A stretch of DNA of 64,000 nucleotides from Agromyces sp. Marseille-P2726 (lineage in GTDB: Bacteria; Actinomycetota; Actinomycetes; Actinomycetales; Microbacteriaceae). A program made the translations under genes and the position numbers. The DNA lies in contig NZ_CADDWM010000007.1 in assembly GCF_902809835.1 (NCBI RefSeq), positions 1 through 64,000 of the forward strand, written 5' to 3'. This document shows positions 35,416 through 44,713 of the stretch, piece after piece; the stretch's first letter is position 1; the number at the start of each line of letters is the position of its first letter. The notes beneath the pieces were generated by a model. That model searched no databases. It was not told where the DNA came from and was given only the letters and a program-made list of their open reading frames with translations.

Positions 35416-35530
35416 ACGAATCCCGCACCGTTGCGCTGAGGGATCGTCCGTGCGTCGCCCGCGGACCGGAATTGAGCACGCTCCAGGTGGCTTGCGCCGG
35501 CCGTCGCGCCCCGCCGTTGTCCGCGCTGCC

Positions 35531-36826
35531 TCAGTCGGCCCCGAGTGCGGAGGTGTATCGAATCGCCACCCCGACACTGTCGGGTGTACGTCGGCCATAC
35601 AGCCAAGCCCAAAGGACGGCTGCCGCAGCGCCCGCACCTGCGATCGCACCGGCCCTCAGAGCATCGTCGGGTGTGCTCGACGCGGCCACCGCCGCCTCGA
35701 TTGCTACAGGGACGCCTCCTGCTTTTAAGCGATCTGAAAACGAGGCCTTCGCAACGCTCGCTCGGAGCCGAATAGACGACTCGACCATTCGCTCGCGAAA
35801 GAGTAGTCCTGCGCTATCAGCATCTCCGTCCTCCAGTTCGTTCTCGAGTTCGTCGAGCGCAGAGTGAAGGTCAGCACGAAACCCAGCGAAGGTATCGTGG
35901 CGCCGAATCGCCAAGGCGTCGTCACTCGATAGATCAAGGCGGTCCATGTTCGGAATCTCACCGGCCGACGTTCGCACTAGGTGGCGGCTCAGATGGACCC
36001 CACTACTTTGATGAGGGCGCACGAGTGCCGACGTTTCAAGAAGGTAGTCGAGCAGCGAGATCTCTGTTGCGCTCGCAAGTGCGACGTCGATAGCGGGATC
36101 ACCCGCTGTAACAGAGAGCTGCCAGCTGAGGTGAAGAAGTGCTTGCCCCAGCTGCTCGACGCGCTTCCGTGTCTCCTCGACCTTGCGGTTCAGCGACCAC
36201 GACGGCTCCATCTCGGGGACGAGTAGACCAAACGCAAACAAAAGCTCCGATCCTTGGTCGATGTATGAACGGGCCGCTGACCCGCCGAGCATTGCCGCGG
36301 TGTCTGCGGCTTCCGCGAAGTTGGTAAAAACACGCATATCCGGATCGACACCAAAAGCCCGCAGGACGCCCTGCCTGGATCTGTCAGCAAGAGCTGGTCG
36401 GACAGACCGGAACTGAAGTGTGCCAGCCGCCATCAGGGACTCGACCTCTGCCAGTAAGCCGGTCAGTTCAGTGAGGGCCGCCGCGGCGGCCTGGACACCG
36501 CTGCGGGTCCTGATCTCCTCGATCTCACGCACAGGGTCGGAACACACGAGCCCGTCGTGTGCCAGCAGCATTCCGAGCGCACGCCCCCCTATCGTCTCGC
36601 GTGAGCCAGTGCCAAAAAGCGACAGCTTGTTGAACCGATGATGACTGAGCAGTGGGTAAACACGCCCGTGTCTGCTCCGCCGCGCGGGGGTCGTTGGCGC
36701 GTCCAACGCGAGTTGCCATTCGTCCAGAAACGCCTCGAGTTGCGCTGATGAGATCGTTTGCTTGGTCATATCGAGTTGAGCCGGGCGAAATCCAAGCGAT
36801 GCCTCATAAACGGCAAGCAGATCCAT
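35531..36826 (-). CDS. Large protein of unknown function
   Basis: A 431-residue, mostly alpha-helical protein with an ATG start giving MDLLAVYEASLGFRPAQLD. It has no recognisable catalytic motif. Visible features are several long charged helices and a short hydrophobic segment near the end, GAIAGAGAAAAVLWAWLYGRR, that could be a membrane anchor. The codon use is less GC-biased than that of the chromosomal genes. It has no operon partner: the small gene before it is on the other strand or far away. Confidence 0.6.
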   Translation of the reverse strand: MDLLAVYEASLGFRPAQLDMTKQTISSAQLEAFLDEWQLALDAPTTPARRSRHGRVYPLLSHHRFNKLSLFGTGSRETIGGRALGMLLAHDGLVCSDPVREIEEIRTRSGVQAAAAALTELTGLLAEVESLMAAGTLQFRSVRPALADRSRQGVLRAFGVDPDMRVFTNFAEAADTAAMLGGSAARSYIDQGSELLFAFGLLVPEMEPSWSLNRKVEETRKRVEQLGQALLHLSWQLSVTAGDPAIDVALASATEISLLDYLLETSALVRPHQSSGVHLSRHLVRTSAGEIPNMDRLDLSSDDALAIRRHDTFAGFRADLHSALDELENELEDGDADSAGLLFRERMVESSIRLRASVAKASFSDRLKAGGVPVAIEAAVAASSTPDDALRAGAIAGAGAAAAVLWAWLYGRRTPDSVGVAIRYTSALGAD

Positions 36827-37188
36827 GAACCACACCGTAGCGGCGGTGGTCCTCGCGCAACGCTCCCACACGGATGGCGATTACAAAGTGGACGGGTCCG
36901 CACTCGACCTTCCCTCTACACGCAGTGCGCAGAAGGGATGGCTTCGAACGCGCTCGGAGGCTTACTCGTGGTTGCCCTCGCCGGGCGATGCCCGTACGGA
37001 TCGTCTGTGCGTCGCAGGCAGACCGGCAATCGAACGACCCTAGTCACGGGCCAGAAGCCACTGTTGATTGCGAACGACCGAAGTTGGGGGCTGTTGCCGC
37101 GGCCTAATGCGTCGAATGGAGCAGTCCAGGCTTGTCCGAAGGACCAGTTTCGAGGGGCGAAGCCCGTCCCGAGCGTTAGCATCGTGCG
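36827..37188. other. Intergenic stretch with no gene recognised
   Basis: About 360 bp between two divergent genes, presumably their promoters. A TAGCAT -10-like hexamer (37176-37181) sits just before the GTG at 37189, suggesting that gene is transcribed as a leaderless mRNA. Confidence 0.4.
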
Positions 37189-37992
37189 GTGAGTCACCTC
37201 GGCCGAAAGGGCATCGACAGGAAGTTCGAACATGCGCTGGAGGTAGCCGGCCGCGTGGATCAGTTCGCCGCTGACTATTTCGCCAGCGAGCCGATCGAAC
37301 TCATCCCAGTCGACGACAACCCATTGGGCATGGCGGAAGTCAAGGTGCGCCTTCCGCTGGACGAGATGTCCTTGGGCATCCTCGTCGGGGACGCGGTGCA
37401 CGCGGCGCGAACCGCCCTCGACCACCTGGCGTGGCGTCTTGTGGAGGTCGGCGGCGGAAACCCGTCACGATCCACCCAGTTCCCAATTCAGGAGACCTCC
37501 GCTGGGTTCGCTGATCTGGCGAGAAAGCAATTGAAAGGAGCCAGCCTTCCCGCGCGGCAGATGGTCAAGGAATTGCGGCCCTATCTCGGCGGGGACGAGA
37601 GATTCGTTCTGCTGAACCAACTCGATATCGCGGATAAGCACCACATGCTCCTGCCAACGGTCTTCACGGCCACCGGCCTGATGTTGAGCGCACAAGCGGG
37701 GCGCCGCGTCGACGGTCAGATGGTGTACGAACCACAAGGGATGGACGTAATGCTTTCAGCCGCGGATCCAGATCCAGTCGTGGACGGACTGCTCGTGCAG
37801 CGGCCGTCGGTTCTAAGTCCGTTCGACGACGATCCCGAGCAGGAGATCGGCCTTCGCATGGGGCATGCGCCGGCGTTCGCGATCCACGTCGGCGCGAAGT
37901 CCGCCGGCAAGGATTTGAAGGTCAACGAGATTGCGCCTCTGATCTCAGGTATCCGGGCTGCGGTTGAGCCGATTGTCCAGCTAGTCGCGTGA
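37189..37992 (+). CDS. Unknown helical protein, possibly HEPN-like
   Basis: A 267-residue protein. Residues 60-115 contain GDAVHAARTALDHLAWRLVE and QFPIQE, a phrase pattern found in hypothetical proteins with an HEPN-like helical bundle, and VLLNQLDIADKHHMLLP near 140-156. No definite HEPN R-x4-6-H motif is seen, so the family is uncertain. It starts at a GTG without Shine-Dalgarno, consistent with a leaderless transcript. Confidence 0.55.
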   Translation: MSHLGRKGIDRKFEHALEVAGRVDQFAADYFASEPIELIPVDDNPLGMAEVKVRLPLDEMSLGILVGDAVHAARTALDHLAWRLVEVGGGNPSRSTQFPIQETSAGFADLARKQLKGASLPARQMVKELRPYLGGDERFVLLNQLDIADKHHMLLPTVFTATGLMLSAQAGRRVDGQMVYEPQGMDVMLSAADPDPVVDGLLVQRPSVLSPFDDDPEQEIGLRMGHAPAFAIHVGAKSAGKDLKVNEIAPLISGIRAAVEPIVQLVA

Positions 37993-38161
37993 CTAAGGAG
38001 CGCATGCTCCGGTTGGGCCGCACCGTTCACCGAGACCGAGCGGCACCCCTCGCCTTTGGGCGCACGATCAACGACGGGCTAACGGGCGGCGGCTTCGCTG
38101 GGCGTGTACGCCACCGCCACGATGAGAGACGGGCCCCCGGCAGCCGACCTAGGATGATGCG

Positions 38162-38524
38162 GTGTCTCGCATGCTGCTCGTGCTCTGTCTGGGGTTCGCT
38201 CTAGGTGCGCTCGTATGTGCGATTCAGTACGTTCTGATTCGCGCTGGACGCTTCCCTCGAAACCCATACATAGGGCTCCCCGGCTACGCTCGCGAGTCCG
38301 ATGAGGTGTGGGCACGAGCGCACAAGGCGGCACTGCCGTGGATCGGTCGCGCCGGCCTGCTTGCTGCGGTCACAGCTACCATCGGGGCGTTTGGCTTGGC
38401 GGTCGGTGCTGGCATTGAGGCATGGGACCCTCTGAACGTCGCCTGCGGCATCGGCGGCGCTGTCGCCGCGGGGCTCTATCTGTTCGGAGCGAATGGCGCT
38501 GCTGACGAAGCCACAAACGGATGA
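38162..38524 (+). CDS. Small membrane protein, SdpI-like
   Basis: A 120-residue protein with three hydrophobic segments (residues 4-26, 58-84, 92-108). Between the first two is RNPYIGLPGYARESDEVWARAHKAALPW, which resembles the SdpI motif R-x-P-x-x-G-x-R/x...x-S-x-x-x-W-x-x-A-H. SdpI proteins give immunity to toxic peptides in Bacillus, but many SdpI-like proteins have unrelated roles. It starts with a GTG. Function uncertain. Confidence 0.6.
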   Translation: MSRMLLVLCLGFALGALVCAIQYVLIRAGRFPRNPYIGLPGYARESDEVWARAHKAALPWIGRAGLLAAVTATIGAFGLAVGAGIEAWDPLNVACGIGGAVAAGLYLFGANGAADEATNG

Positions 38525-38563
38525 CCAGACGTCGGTGAGCCCAGCTGACGCTGAGGGATCGCT

Positions 38564-39001
38564 TCAGGCGCCAAACCGTCGGCGGAGAGCCACCGGGATC
38601 GAGCGCGCCGGGATCGTCGTCTGACCGCGTCGTGTGGAGGTATGCACCGTCCCCCGATCGTCGACGATGCGGGCCTGGCATCGCACGAGAGCAACCGTGT
38701 GCGGCGTCGAGCTGCCGACGTCGACCGTGAGCGATGCTTCTCGCACCCAACCGACCGGTATGTGTCGGGCATCGAGATGGCGCACGAGATCTCGCTGGAG
38801 CACCTCTGCGACCGCGCGAACGTCGCCGGACGCGGGTATGGCCGTCCCAGCGATCATGTCGAACGCGTACACCGTTCCCTCGCCTGAGCGAACCGCCTGG
38901 GCGATGTGCGCGAGCGGCCAGTCCGGGTTTGCGGGCGAATCGAAGATGACGTGCCCCGTGATGCCATCGGCGACGTCCGCAAGTTCACGCCTTCGAGCCA
39001 C
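38564..39001 (-). CDS. Hypothetical protein
   Basis: A 145-residue protein with a GTG start and no membrane segment. It contains GITGHVIFDSPANPDWPLAHIAQAV (about 13-38), then a phrase with TVYAFDMIAG, and the basic end ARSIPVALRRRFGA. The composition is normal for a soluble alpha/beta protein, but I recognise no family. It is convergent with the SdpI-like gene. Confidence 0.5.
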   Translation of the reverse strand: MARRRELADVADGITGHVIFDSPANPDWPLAHIAQAVRSGEGTVYAFDMIAGTAIPASGDVRAVAEVLQRDLVRHLDARHIPVGWVREASLTVDVGSSTPHTVALVRCQARIVDDRGTVHTSTRRGQTTIPARSIPVALRRRFGA

Positions 39002-39295
39002 GATGAGACCCTATCCGCGGACAATGCCACTCGCCCGCTGTCGCATTGGCCGATCCCGCGTTGGCCGTCGGGTGGCGGGATCGCCACCGACCTGCGTCGA
39101 CCGATCGTCGCACCCCTTCGCTGATTAGTGCCCACATCGCAGCCCAGCACGAAGACCTCGAAGCCATCCGCCGCGGGGTGTCTCGAGCTCATCTGCAAGC
39201 GCCTCGTCGAACCACCGAGTCCTGTTCGTGGCTCAGCTCCGACCCGATGTCGCCGCAGCACAATATGATCTGGCCGGAGAAGGGCGGCCTGCTTG

Positions 39296-39763
39296 ATGAC
39301 TGATTTCATTTCCGCCACCGCGGACATTCGTGGCGATTACCGCTACACGCTGACCCGCGTCTGGGACGCAGCGCTGCCAACGATCACGTTCGTGCTGCTG
39401 AACCCGAGCACCGCCGACGCGGAGCAACTCGATCCGACGCTGCGGCGGTGCGTCGGGTTCGCGGAGCGCGAGGGGTACGGCGGCATGGTGATCGCCAACC
39501 TGTATGCGTTCCGTACCAAGTCCCCGAAGGTGATGATGGCCGCAACTGATCCTGTGGGACCGGAGAACGATCGCGTGCTCGGCAACGTTACTGGCATCGT
39601 CGTAGCGGGGTGGGGCACGAACGCCGATCCGGCCCGTGTCGCGCAGGCGGTCGCGCTGCTGCCGCCGCTCAACGCATTGGGCGTCACGAAGGATGGGCAC
39701 CCGAAGCATCCGCTCTACGTGCATCGTGATGCGCCGCTCATTGACTGGCCGCCCGCCGGGTGA
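39296..39763 (+). CDS. DUF1643 family protein
   Basis: A 155-residue protein. The DUF1643 core is clear: FVLLNPSTADAEQLDPTLRRC near 32-52 and GGMVIANLYAFRTKSPKVMM near 61-80. GVTKDGHPKHPLYVHRDAPL follows near the end. GAAGGGCGG upstream fits the ATG, which directly follows a TTG. The function of the family is unknown; members are frequent on phages and islands. The preceding stretch 39002-39295 has no gene. Confidence 0.85.
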   Translation: MTDFISATADIRGDYRYTLTRVWDAALPTITFVLLNPSTADAEQLDPTLRRCVGFAEREGYGGMVIANLYAFRTKSPKVMMAATDPVGPENDRVLGNVTGIVVAGWGTNADPARVAQAVALLPPLNALGVTKDGHPKHPLYVHRDAPLIDWPPAG

Positions 39764-39778
39764 GGTAGGCGCCTCGCC

Positions 39779-40474
39779 TTAGTCATTCGACTTGTTGGGA
39801 GGCCTGGATTCTCGCTTTGGCGAACGCGGTTCGGCCTCAGACCGGGCGAGCTGCTCCGCCTCGTACGCGGCGCGAAGCTCATCCTCCTCTGCCCACCACT
39901 CGTGAACCTCGTTCTGTTGCTGGCGAAGAACACCGAGTTCATGTGCGACGTCTTGTGCCAACACCCGCTCGCCTCGGAGCCATGCCGACACCACTTCGAG
40001 ACCGGCCCGTCCAGCGCGCCGAACAGCCTCGCTCTGGCTACGTGCATATCCCACCTGCTGTAGGGCGAAGGCCATCCCGATTCCCTCACGCACGGTCGTG
40101 AGGTCGCTCCGGACCTCGACAGAAGGAATCAGCGCGATCTCGCGTTCAAGGAGAGGATCCTCGTCCTCCCATGACTCGGGAAACCAATCTTCAAAGTCCG
40201 GCCGATCCCGATCTGGCGGCTGGTAAGGGTTCGGAGGTGAGGCGCTTCGAACGACTCTGATCAAGCGCTCCCGCACCGCCTCGGCTGCGGGCCGTGACAT
40301 TTCCCAGAGCTCTCTCTCGCGGTCCTCCTCGCGATGAGCACGAGCCTCCTCTCGGGCTGTTCGCTCACGCCGAGAGCGCAAGAGTTCGACGGTAACTACG
40401 CCGGCGAGGGTCAGGATCGCGCCCAGAATCGCGCCGGCCACCTGCGGATTGAACGCCACGGCCGCCAAGTCCAT
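39779..40474 (-). CDS. Single-pass membrane protein with a long charged cytoplasmic domain
   Basis: A 231-residue protein. An N-terminal helix (residues 10-32, with GAILGAILTLAGVVTVELL) is followed by a very charged, Arg/Glu-rich coiled region (33-70) and a second helical part (110-200). It ends in a basic-polar tail. This looks like a membrane-anchored coiled coil. The gene is convergent with the DUF1643 gene, and no partner is apparent. No known family. Confidence 0.6.
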   Translation of the reverse strand: MDLAAVAFNPQVAGAILGAILTLAGVVTVELLRSRRERTAREEARAHREEDRERELWEMSRPAAEAVRERLIRVVRSASPPNPYQPPDRDRPDFEDWFPESWEDEDPLLEREIALIPSVEVRSDLTTVREGIGMAFALQQVGYARSQSEAVRRAGRAGLEVVSAWLRGERVLAQDVAHELGVLRQQQNEVHEWWAEEDELRAAYEAEQLARSEAEPRSPKRESRPPNKSND

Positions 40475-40715
40475 GCTTCACCGTACTTGATCGGGAGTCG
40501 CAAGTCTTCGGACCGATCGGCCGCTCTTGGTAGCTACCCGGCTCGCGCGCGGTTGGCGACCGGCTGCTGTCGCGCTGCTGCGAGCCCGCGCAAGTGCGGC
40601 GCGACGCGCTTGGCATGCGCGTCGCCGCACCGTATTGGTGCCCAGGGATGCCGGGTGTGCGAAATCCCCGGGATCGCACGCTCGCGGCCGCCGACCCGCT
40701 GGGTAGGGTCACGAC

Positions 40716-41546
40716 ATGGGGATTGCTGGGGAGCGTGCTCGGGTACTGGTGACGGTGAAGGCGTCGCCCCAGCCGTCAGCGAAGTACGGGGACACCGTGT
40801 GCGTCGCCGGGTTGCGGATCGATGAGTCGCCGCACCGGTGGATTCGCTTGTACCCAGTGCCGTTCCGCTGGTTGAGCTCTAGCAGCCAGTTCAGCAAGTT
40901 CGACGTCATCGACGTGACCGTGAATCGACGAGCGCAGGATAGCCGCACCGAAAGCTTCGTCCCGGATACGCAGTCGATCCAAGTGGTGGAGCATCTGGAT
41001 GGCTGGGATGCTCGGGCGCCTTACATGAACATGCTTCCGACGACGACGACCTGTCGGCTGACAAATGAGGCGGAGCGTGATCATGCGGCCCCCTCGCTGG
41101 GGATGGTGAGGGTAGCGAGCCTAGAAGGGTACGCGCTAGAGAATCACCCGGGCTGGACCGCCGAGGAGGAAGCGAAGATCGCGAAGGCCATGCTGAGCTC
41201 GGAGCTAGATCTGTTCGGAACGAATGCTCCCCCGGCGACGAAGCTCAGAGCGCCGCGACTGAAGCTCCGGTATCAGTACAAGTGCCTGGAGCCCGAGTGC
41301 CCGACACATCAGGGGTCGAATCTGGACTGGGAGCTGACCGCGCTGCAGAACCGGTATCACCGTGAGTCGATCGATCGCCTGCGGGAGATCGTCGAGGACA
41401 AGTTTGTCCGACAGATGTTCGAGGGCCGCCGACAGACATCGTTCTTTATGGGGAACTTCGAGGCCCCGTTCAAGCGGTCGAAGTTCAGCGTGCTCGGCAT
41501 CTACTACCCGCCGTTGGCGGTGGCCTCGAAGGTGCCCCTGTTCTGA
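40716..41546 (+). CDS. Protein of unknown function with a CxxxxC-x2-H zinc-like site
   Basis: A 276-residue protein found with the DUF488 gene. The N-terminal part has VLVTVKASPQPSAKYGDTVC and WIRLYPVPFRWL, and residues 188-205 hold YKCLEPECPTHQGSNLDWE, a likely zinc site. The C-terminal part has FFMGNFEAPFKRSKFSVLG. I have seen this layout in defence- or island-type neighbourhoods but know no assigned function. The ATG is at 40716. It ends 4 bp before the end of the DUF488 gene, so the two genes converge almost end to end. Confidence 0.65.
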   Translation: MGIAGERARVLVTVKASPQPSAKYGDTVCVAGLRIDESPHRWIRLYPVPFRWLSSSSQFSKFDVIDVTVNRRAQDSRTESFVPDTQSIQVVEHLDGWDARAPYMNMLPTTTTCRLTNEAERDHAAPSLGMVRVASLEGYALENHPGWTAEEEAKIAKAMLSSELDLFGTNAPPATKLRAPRLKLRYQYKCLEPECPTHQGSNLDWELTALQNRYHRESIDRLREIVEDKFVRQMFEGRRQTSFFMGNFEAPFKRSKFSVLGIYYPPLAVASKVPLF

Positions 41547-41550
41547 ACTG

Positions 41551-42006
41551 CTACGCGCTGACGAACTCGTTCATGCGGTTGCGGATCGCAGTAAGAGCCT
41601 CGCGGCGATGACAGTGGAGCTCTGACGCTTCGAAGCAAAGCAACGCGACCTTTACGGTGCTCGCCAGATCCGCGAGCTCATCGATGGCCGCGGCCGCGTC
41701 GGGCATGGTCAGGCCATCGGCATACTTGGCACGCGCAGCGCGGCCGAGGTCCGTGCGCCACTCCTCCGAGAAGCCGGCGCGGTTGTCACGGGCGTTTCCG
41801 AGCTCGGGTCGATGTTGGTAGGAGATGCCGGCGGCCTCGACGGCATCGGCAAGCGCGCGCTTGGAGAAGCCCTTCTTGCGCGAGATGGCGTTGAGCCGGA
41901 CATCCACCAGGACGGTCACCCCGAGGGCGGCCAGGTCTGCAACCAGCAGCTCGATGGTTTTCCCCTCATAGCCGACGCCGGTGAGGCCCCCAGTCTCAGT
42001 CCACAT
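41551..42006 (-). CDS. DUF488 family protein
   Basis: A 151-residue protein with the DUF488 hallmarks GYEGKTIELLVADLAALGVTV near 12-33 and DVRLNAISRKKGFSKRALA near 35-53. The metal-like ELHCHRREAL near 131-140 completes them. DUF488 proteins are often found beside DNA-processing or phage-defence genes, but their activity is unsettled. It converges with the 40716 gene with 4 bp between the ends. Conservation of the pair would indicate a functional link. Confidence 0.85.
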   Translation of the reverse strand: MWTETGGLTGVGYEGKTIELLVADLAALGVTVLVDVRLNAISRKKGFSKRALADAVEAAGISYQHRPELGNARDNRAGFSEEWRTDLGRAARAKYADGLTMPDAAAAIDELADLASTVKVALLCFEASELHCHRREALTAIRNRMNEFVSA

Positions 42007-42214
42007 GTTGCCCAGCGTACCCGGCGCGATATGGGCCCTCTGGATGCCGCGGCCGCCATTGACACGGGCGGAGTAGCGCGGCGAGTTGCCGGCCGCGAGC
42101 GCCCCGCCCGGATTCGTTCACGCAGTCGATCACGCGCGGGCCACAAGACGGCGGGGGATGAGGCTCACCTGGCCCTTCCGTATCCACTGCTCCGCCCGAG
42201 CGAGCCTCGCTACG

Positions 42215-42817
42215 ATGACGAGCATGACCCGGCCGCAGCCGCTCCAAACGTTCGATGCCAGTGGAGACGACATTCCGCTGATGCTTGCACGAAGCTGGGC
42301 GGATGCGACGTTCGAACTGCTCAACAGTTCGAAGGAAAGGCGACGGCGCCACCACAATCTGGATTCGATGCACGAGCGAGTGGACGGTGATGGCATCACC
42401 TGGGAGGCGGTCGAGGAGTCGCTTCGAAAAGTCTGGACAACCGATTGTCTTCTGATCCTCAGCGCCGCCAACCTAGAGGCATGGGTGCGCAAACTCTACA
42501 TCGCACGCCGACGCCGGGTACCCGAGTCGCTCGAGAATCTGAAGCGACTTCGGAACGCCATCGAGCATCTCGATGAAGCGGACCTCGATGAGGAGTCATG
42601 GACTGCGACGGCGAGGACCGCTGTCGCCCGTACTCGTGGAATCGGCGCGTTGCCCAATCAGTCACTCGCAATTGGCGTGACCGGCGACGGGAAGCTGTTC
42701 GGGGTGATGACCCATGACGAACTGGAGGGCCTCGTTCGTAGTTTGCTTGATGAACTCGCGCAGGAGCTCGATGACCACGCGCGCGACTGGTTCGAGTTTG
42801 CGCGGTCAGGTCGCTAA
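42215..42817 (+). CDS. HEPN-domain-like protein
   Basis: A 200-residue helical protein. It carries KNLKRLRNAIEHLDE-type sequence near residues 108-122, with an Arg-x4-His motif (RNAIEH) as in HEPN ribonuclease domains, and the helix LLILSAANLEAWVRKLYIARR before it. HEPN proteins are frequent toxins or effectors in defence systems. No nucleotidyltransferase partner is visible next to it. The start is ambiguous between ATG 42215 and ATG 42224. Confidence 0.6.
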   Translation: MTSMTRPQPLQTFDASGDDIPLMLARSWADATFELLNSSKERRRRHHNLDSMHERVDGDGITWEAVEESLRKVWTTDCLLILSAANLEAWVRKLYIARRRRVPESLENLKRLRNAIEHLDEADLDEESWTATARTAVARTRGIGALPNQSLAIGVTGDGKLFGVMTHDELEGLVRSLLDELAQELDDHARDWFEFARSGR

Positions 42818-42893
42818 CGGACGGAGGCGCAGCACCAGGGGACGAGCTCAGCGGTTACGACTAACCCCAGGCTTGGCGTACTCGTGCCTGCGT

Positions 42894-44474
42894 CTAGTTT
42901 GTTGACTTATTCGGCACAAGGTAGTGGGGGCCCACGAGGCCGACATGAACGATCTTGGTGGGCCCATTTGTGTCGTCGTAGAAGTAGACGCGAGGAGCGA
43001 GGGGGCCTCCACCTTCGGAGATCTTGAGGTGCGCGAGCATCTTGACTTCCCCTAGCTCGTTCACTCGGCGGTCGACCTTGAAAACCCGAGACCGGCCGAG
43101 GCTGTTCTGGACATACTCACTCTCGGTCATCGAGAGCTTCTTGCTCGTAGCCGGCCATCCCAGCACGGGCCCCGAGGCACACCACTCCCAGAATCCGCCG
43201 GCGTCCCATCCGCCAGCTCGGTCTTCGGCATACGCAGCAAGCGCACGCAATCCACGCCACGTGGTGTTGCCCCAGGCGTAGGCGTTCGGGGCAGTGTCGA
43301 TGTCGTCAAGTTCCCGAACAGCGGTGTCAGGCAGGGCAAGCCAACGCGGAAGGTACGTCTGCGCGGCGAGCACGGCCTCAGAGGTGTCCTGCACCTCGTC
43401 GGGAATCGATGTAGCATCTTCATGCTGGGTCCCCCAGAGCACATCGGCGAGGCCACGGGAGATCAGCTCTTCCTTGAGGCGCGCCAGGTGGCCGTTCGCG
43501 GCGGCGAGCTCCTTCTCTAGTGCGCTGTGCTCGTCGCGAGCGAGCTCGCGTTCGAAATCCCACTCATCCCGCGCCGCCACCAGCTCCGCGGCCGGAATCA
43601 TGCCATCGAGGGCATCGGCGGGGAGGCCGTTCTGCTCACCGAACACACGGAACACCTCGGGAACACGACGCCGAGCGGAGAGTTGGGAGACTGAGTACAC
43701 GATGCGGTTGATCGTCCGCTGTCTCGCTTCCTCGAACAGCGATCCGAGATAGTAACGGTGACGCCATCCCTCGGACTCGGCGGTGACAGGTCCAGGAATG
43801 TAGACGCGGACGCCTCCGCCCCAGATCGCGAGCGCGCCGAGCCTGCTCCGGAATGCCGTGACGGCTGCGTTGTCGAGCGTGAACACCACGGCCACGCCCT
43901 CCGCGCGCCGCGCGATCGTTTCGGCCACCCTTCGCCATTCGCCGATGTGGTCTCCGCCCGGCTCGGTGCAGACGATCACGGGTAGCGAGCGATCCGGGTC
44001 CGCTAGGAGGCCGACGAGGATGTCGATACCGTTCGCCGGGATCGACAGCGTCTGGGTGAGCACAGTGCTGCCGCCCAGGCTCGGCTTCTCGGACGCCTCT
44101 AGAAGCTGGTGAACCACCAGAGGCCGGCCGACGATCACCCTCTGAGTCAGGTTGTCCGACTCCATGCGGTTCTCGACGAGGATGTGCACGCGGGCCTCGT
44201 CCACGACCACCCGGATCACGACCGTCCACTCGGTCGGCTCGCCGGGAATCTGGTCCGTCACGATGACCTCGAAGGCCGCGGCGCCGACCGGTCGATACTC
44301 GACGCGGCGCTGGCGCTCCTGCGACACGACCAGTTCGCTCGGCCCCTCGACCAGGGCCGCCGGTTCGGAGGTCTCTTGAGTCCAGCCGGCGACGCGCCGC
44401 TTCAGGTCGTCGAGAACCTGGCCGAGCCCTGACGCTGGCTTGTCAGACCAAACCGCCCGATAGAGAACAGTCAC
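42894..44474 (-). CDS. Large protein of unknown function (divergent-pair member 1)
   Basis: A 526-residue protein with a GTG start; AAGGGGG lies just upstream and separates it from the noncoding leader. Recognisable features are a beta-rich N-terminal half (with EFEVIVTDQIPGEP-like EVIVTDQIPGEPTEWTVVI) and an alpha/beta part with DILVGLLADPDRSLPVIVCT. A coiled stretch near residues 330-375 holds RDEWDFERELARDEHSALEKELAAANGHLARLKEEL-type charge. At the C-terminus, TTWRGLRALAAYAEDRAGGW and WCASGP are followed by a putative DNA-associated region. The catalytic activity is unknown. It is divergent from the 44714 gene, sharing a regulatory region. Confidence 0.62.
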   Translation of the reverse strand: MTVLYRAVWSDKPASGLGQVLDDLKRRVAGWTQETSEPAALVEGPSELVVSQERQRRVEYRPVGAAAFEVIVTDQIPGEPTEWTVVIRVVVDEARVHILVENRMESDNLTQRVIVGRPLVVHQLLEASEKPSLGGSTVLTQTLSIPANGIDILVGLLADPDRSLPVIVCTEPGGDHIGEWRRVAETIARRAEGVAVVFTLDNAAVTAFRSRLGALAIWGGGVRVYIPGPVTAESEGWRHRYYLGSLFEEARQRTINRIVYSVSQLSARRRVPEVFRVFGEQNGLPADALDGMIPAAELVAARDEWDFERELARDEHSALEKELAAANGHLARLKEELISRGLADVLWGTQHEDATSIPDEVQDTSEAVLAAQTYLPRWLALPDTAVRELDDIDTAPNAYAWGNTTWRGLRALAAYAEDRAGGWDAGGFWEWCASGPVLGWPATSKKLSMTESEYVQNSLGRSRVFKVDRRVNELGEVKMLAHLKISEGGGPLAPRVYFYDDTNGPTKIVHVGLVGPHYLVPNKSTN

Positions 44475-44713
44475 CGCAACCCCCTTCGCGCCGAGGCGCC
44501 TGCAGTCGCCTTGGCCCGCGCCATGGACACCGTTGACGACTCTAGTGACAACGTGCGACCTGGGCGCGAGCCCCCCGAGACCATATGGTGTGTGACTGTT
44601 GCTCGGTGGATGGCGGCGGCATTCTGTTATCGCCCGTGTCGCTCGGCGCACCGTCTCGGCAAGCTGTGGCGCCCCGGCCGCGCGCCGTCGGCGGAGCACG
44701 CCATCATGGCTTC

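Noticed and set aside
44585-44713. N-terminal extension of the 481-residue protein
   Set aside because: The 43 extra residues are Cys/Gly/Pro/Arg-rich and have no family signal; the ATG at 44714 is followed directly by the IF-2-N-like module.
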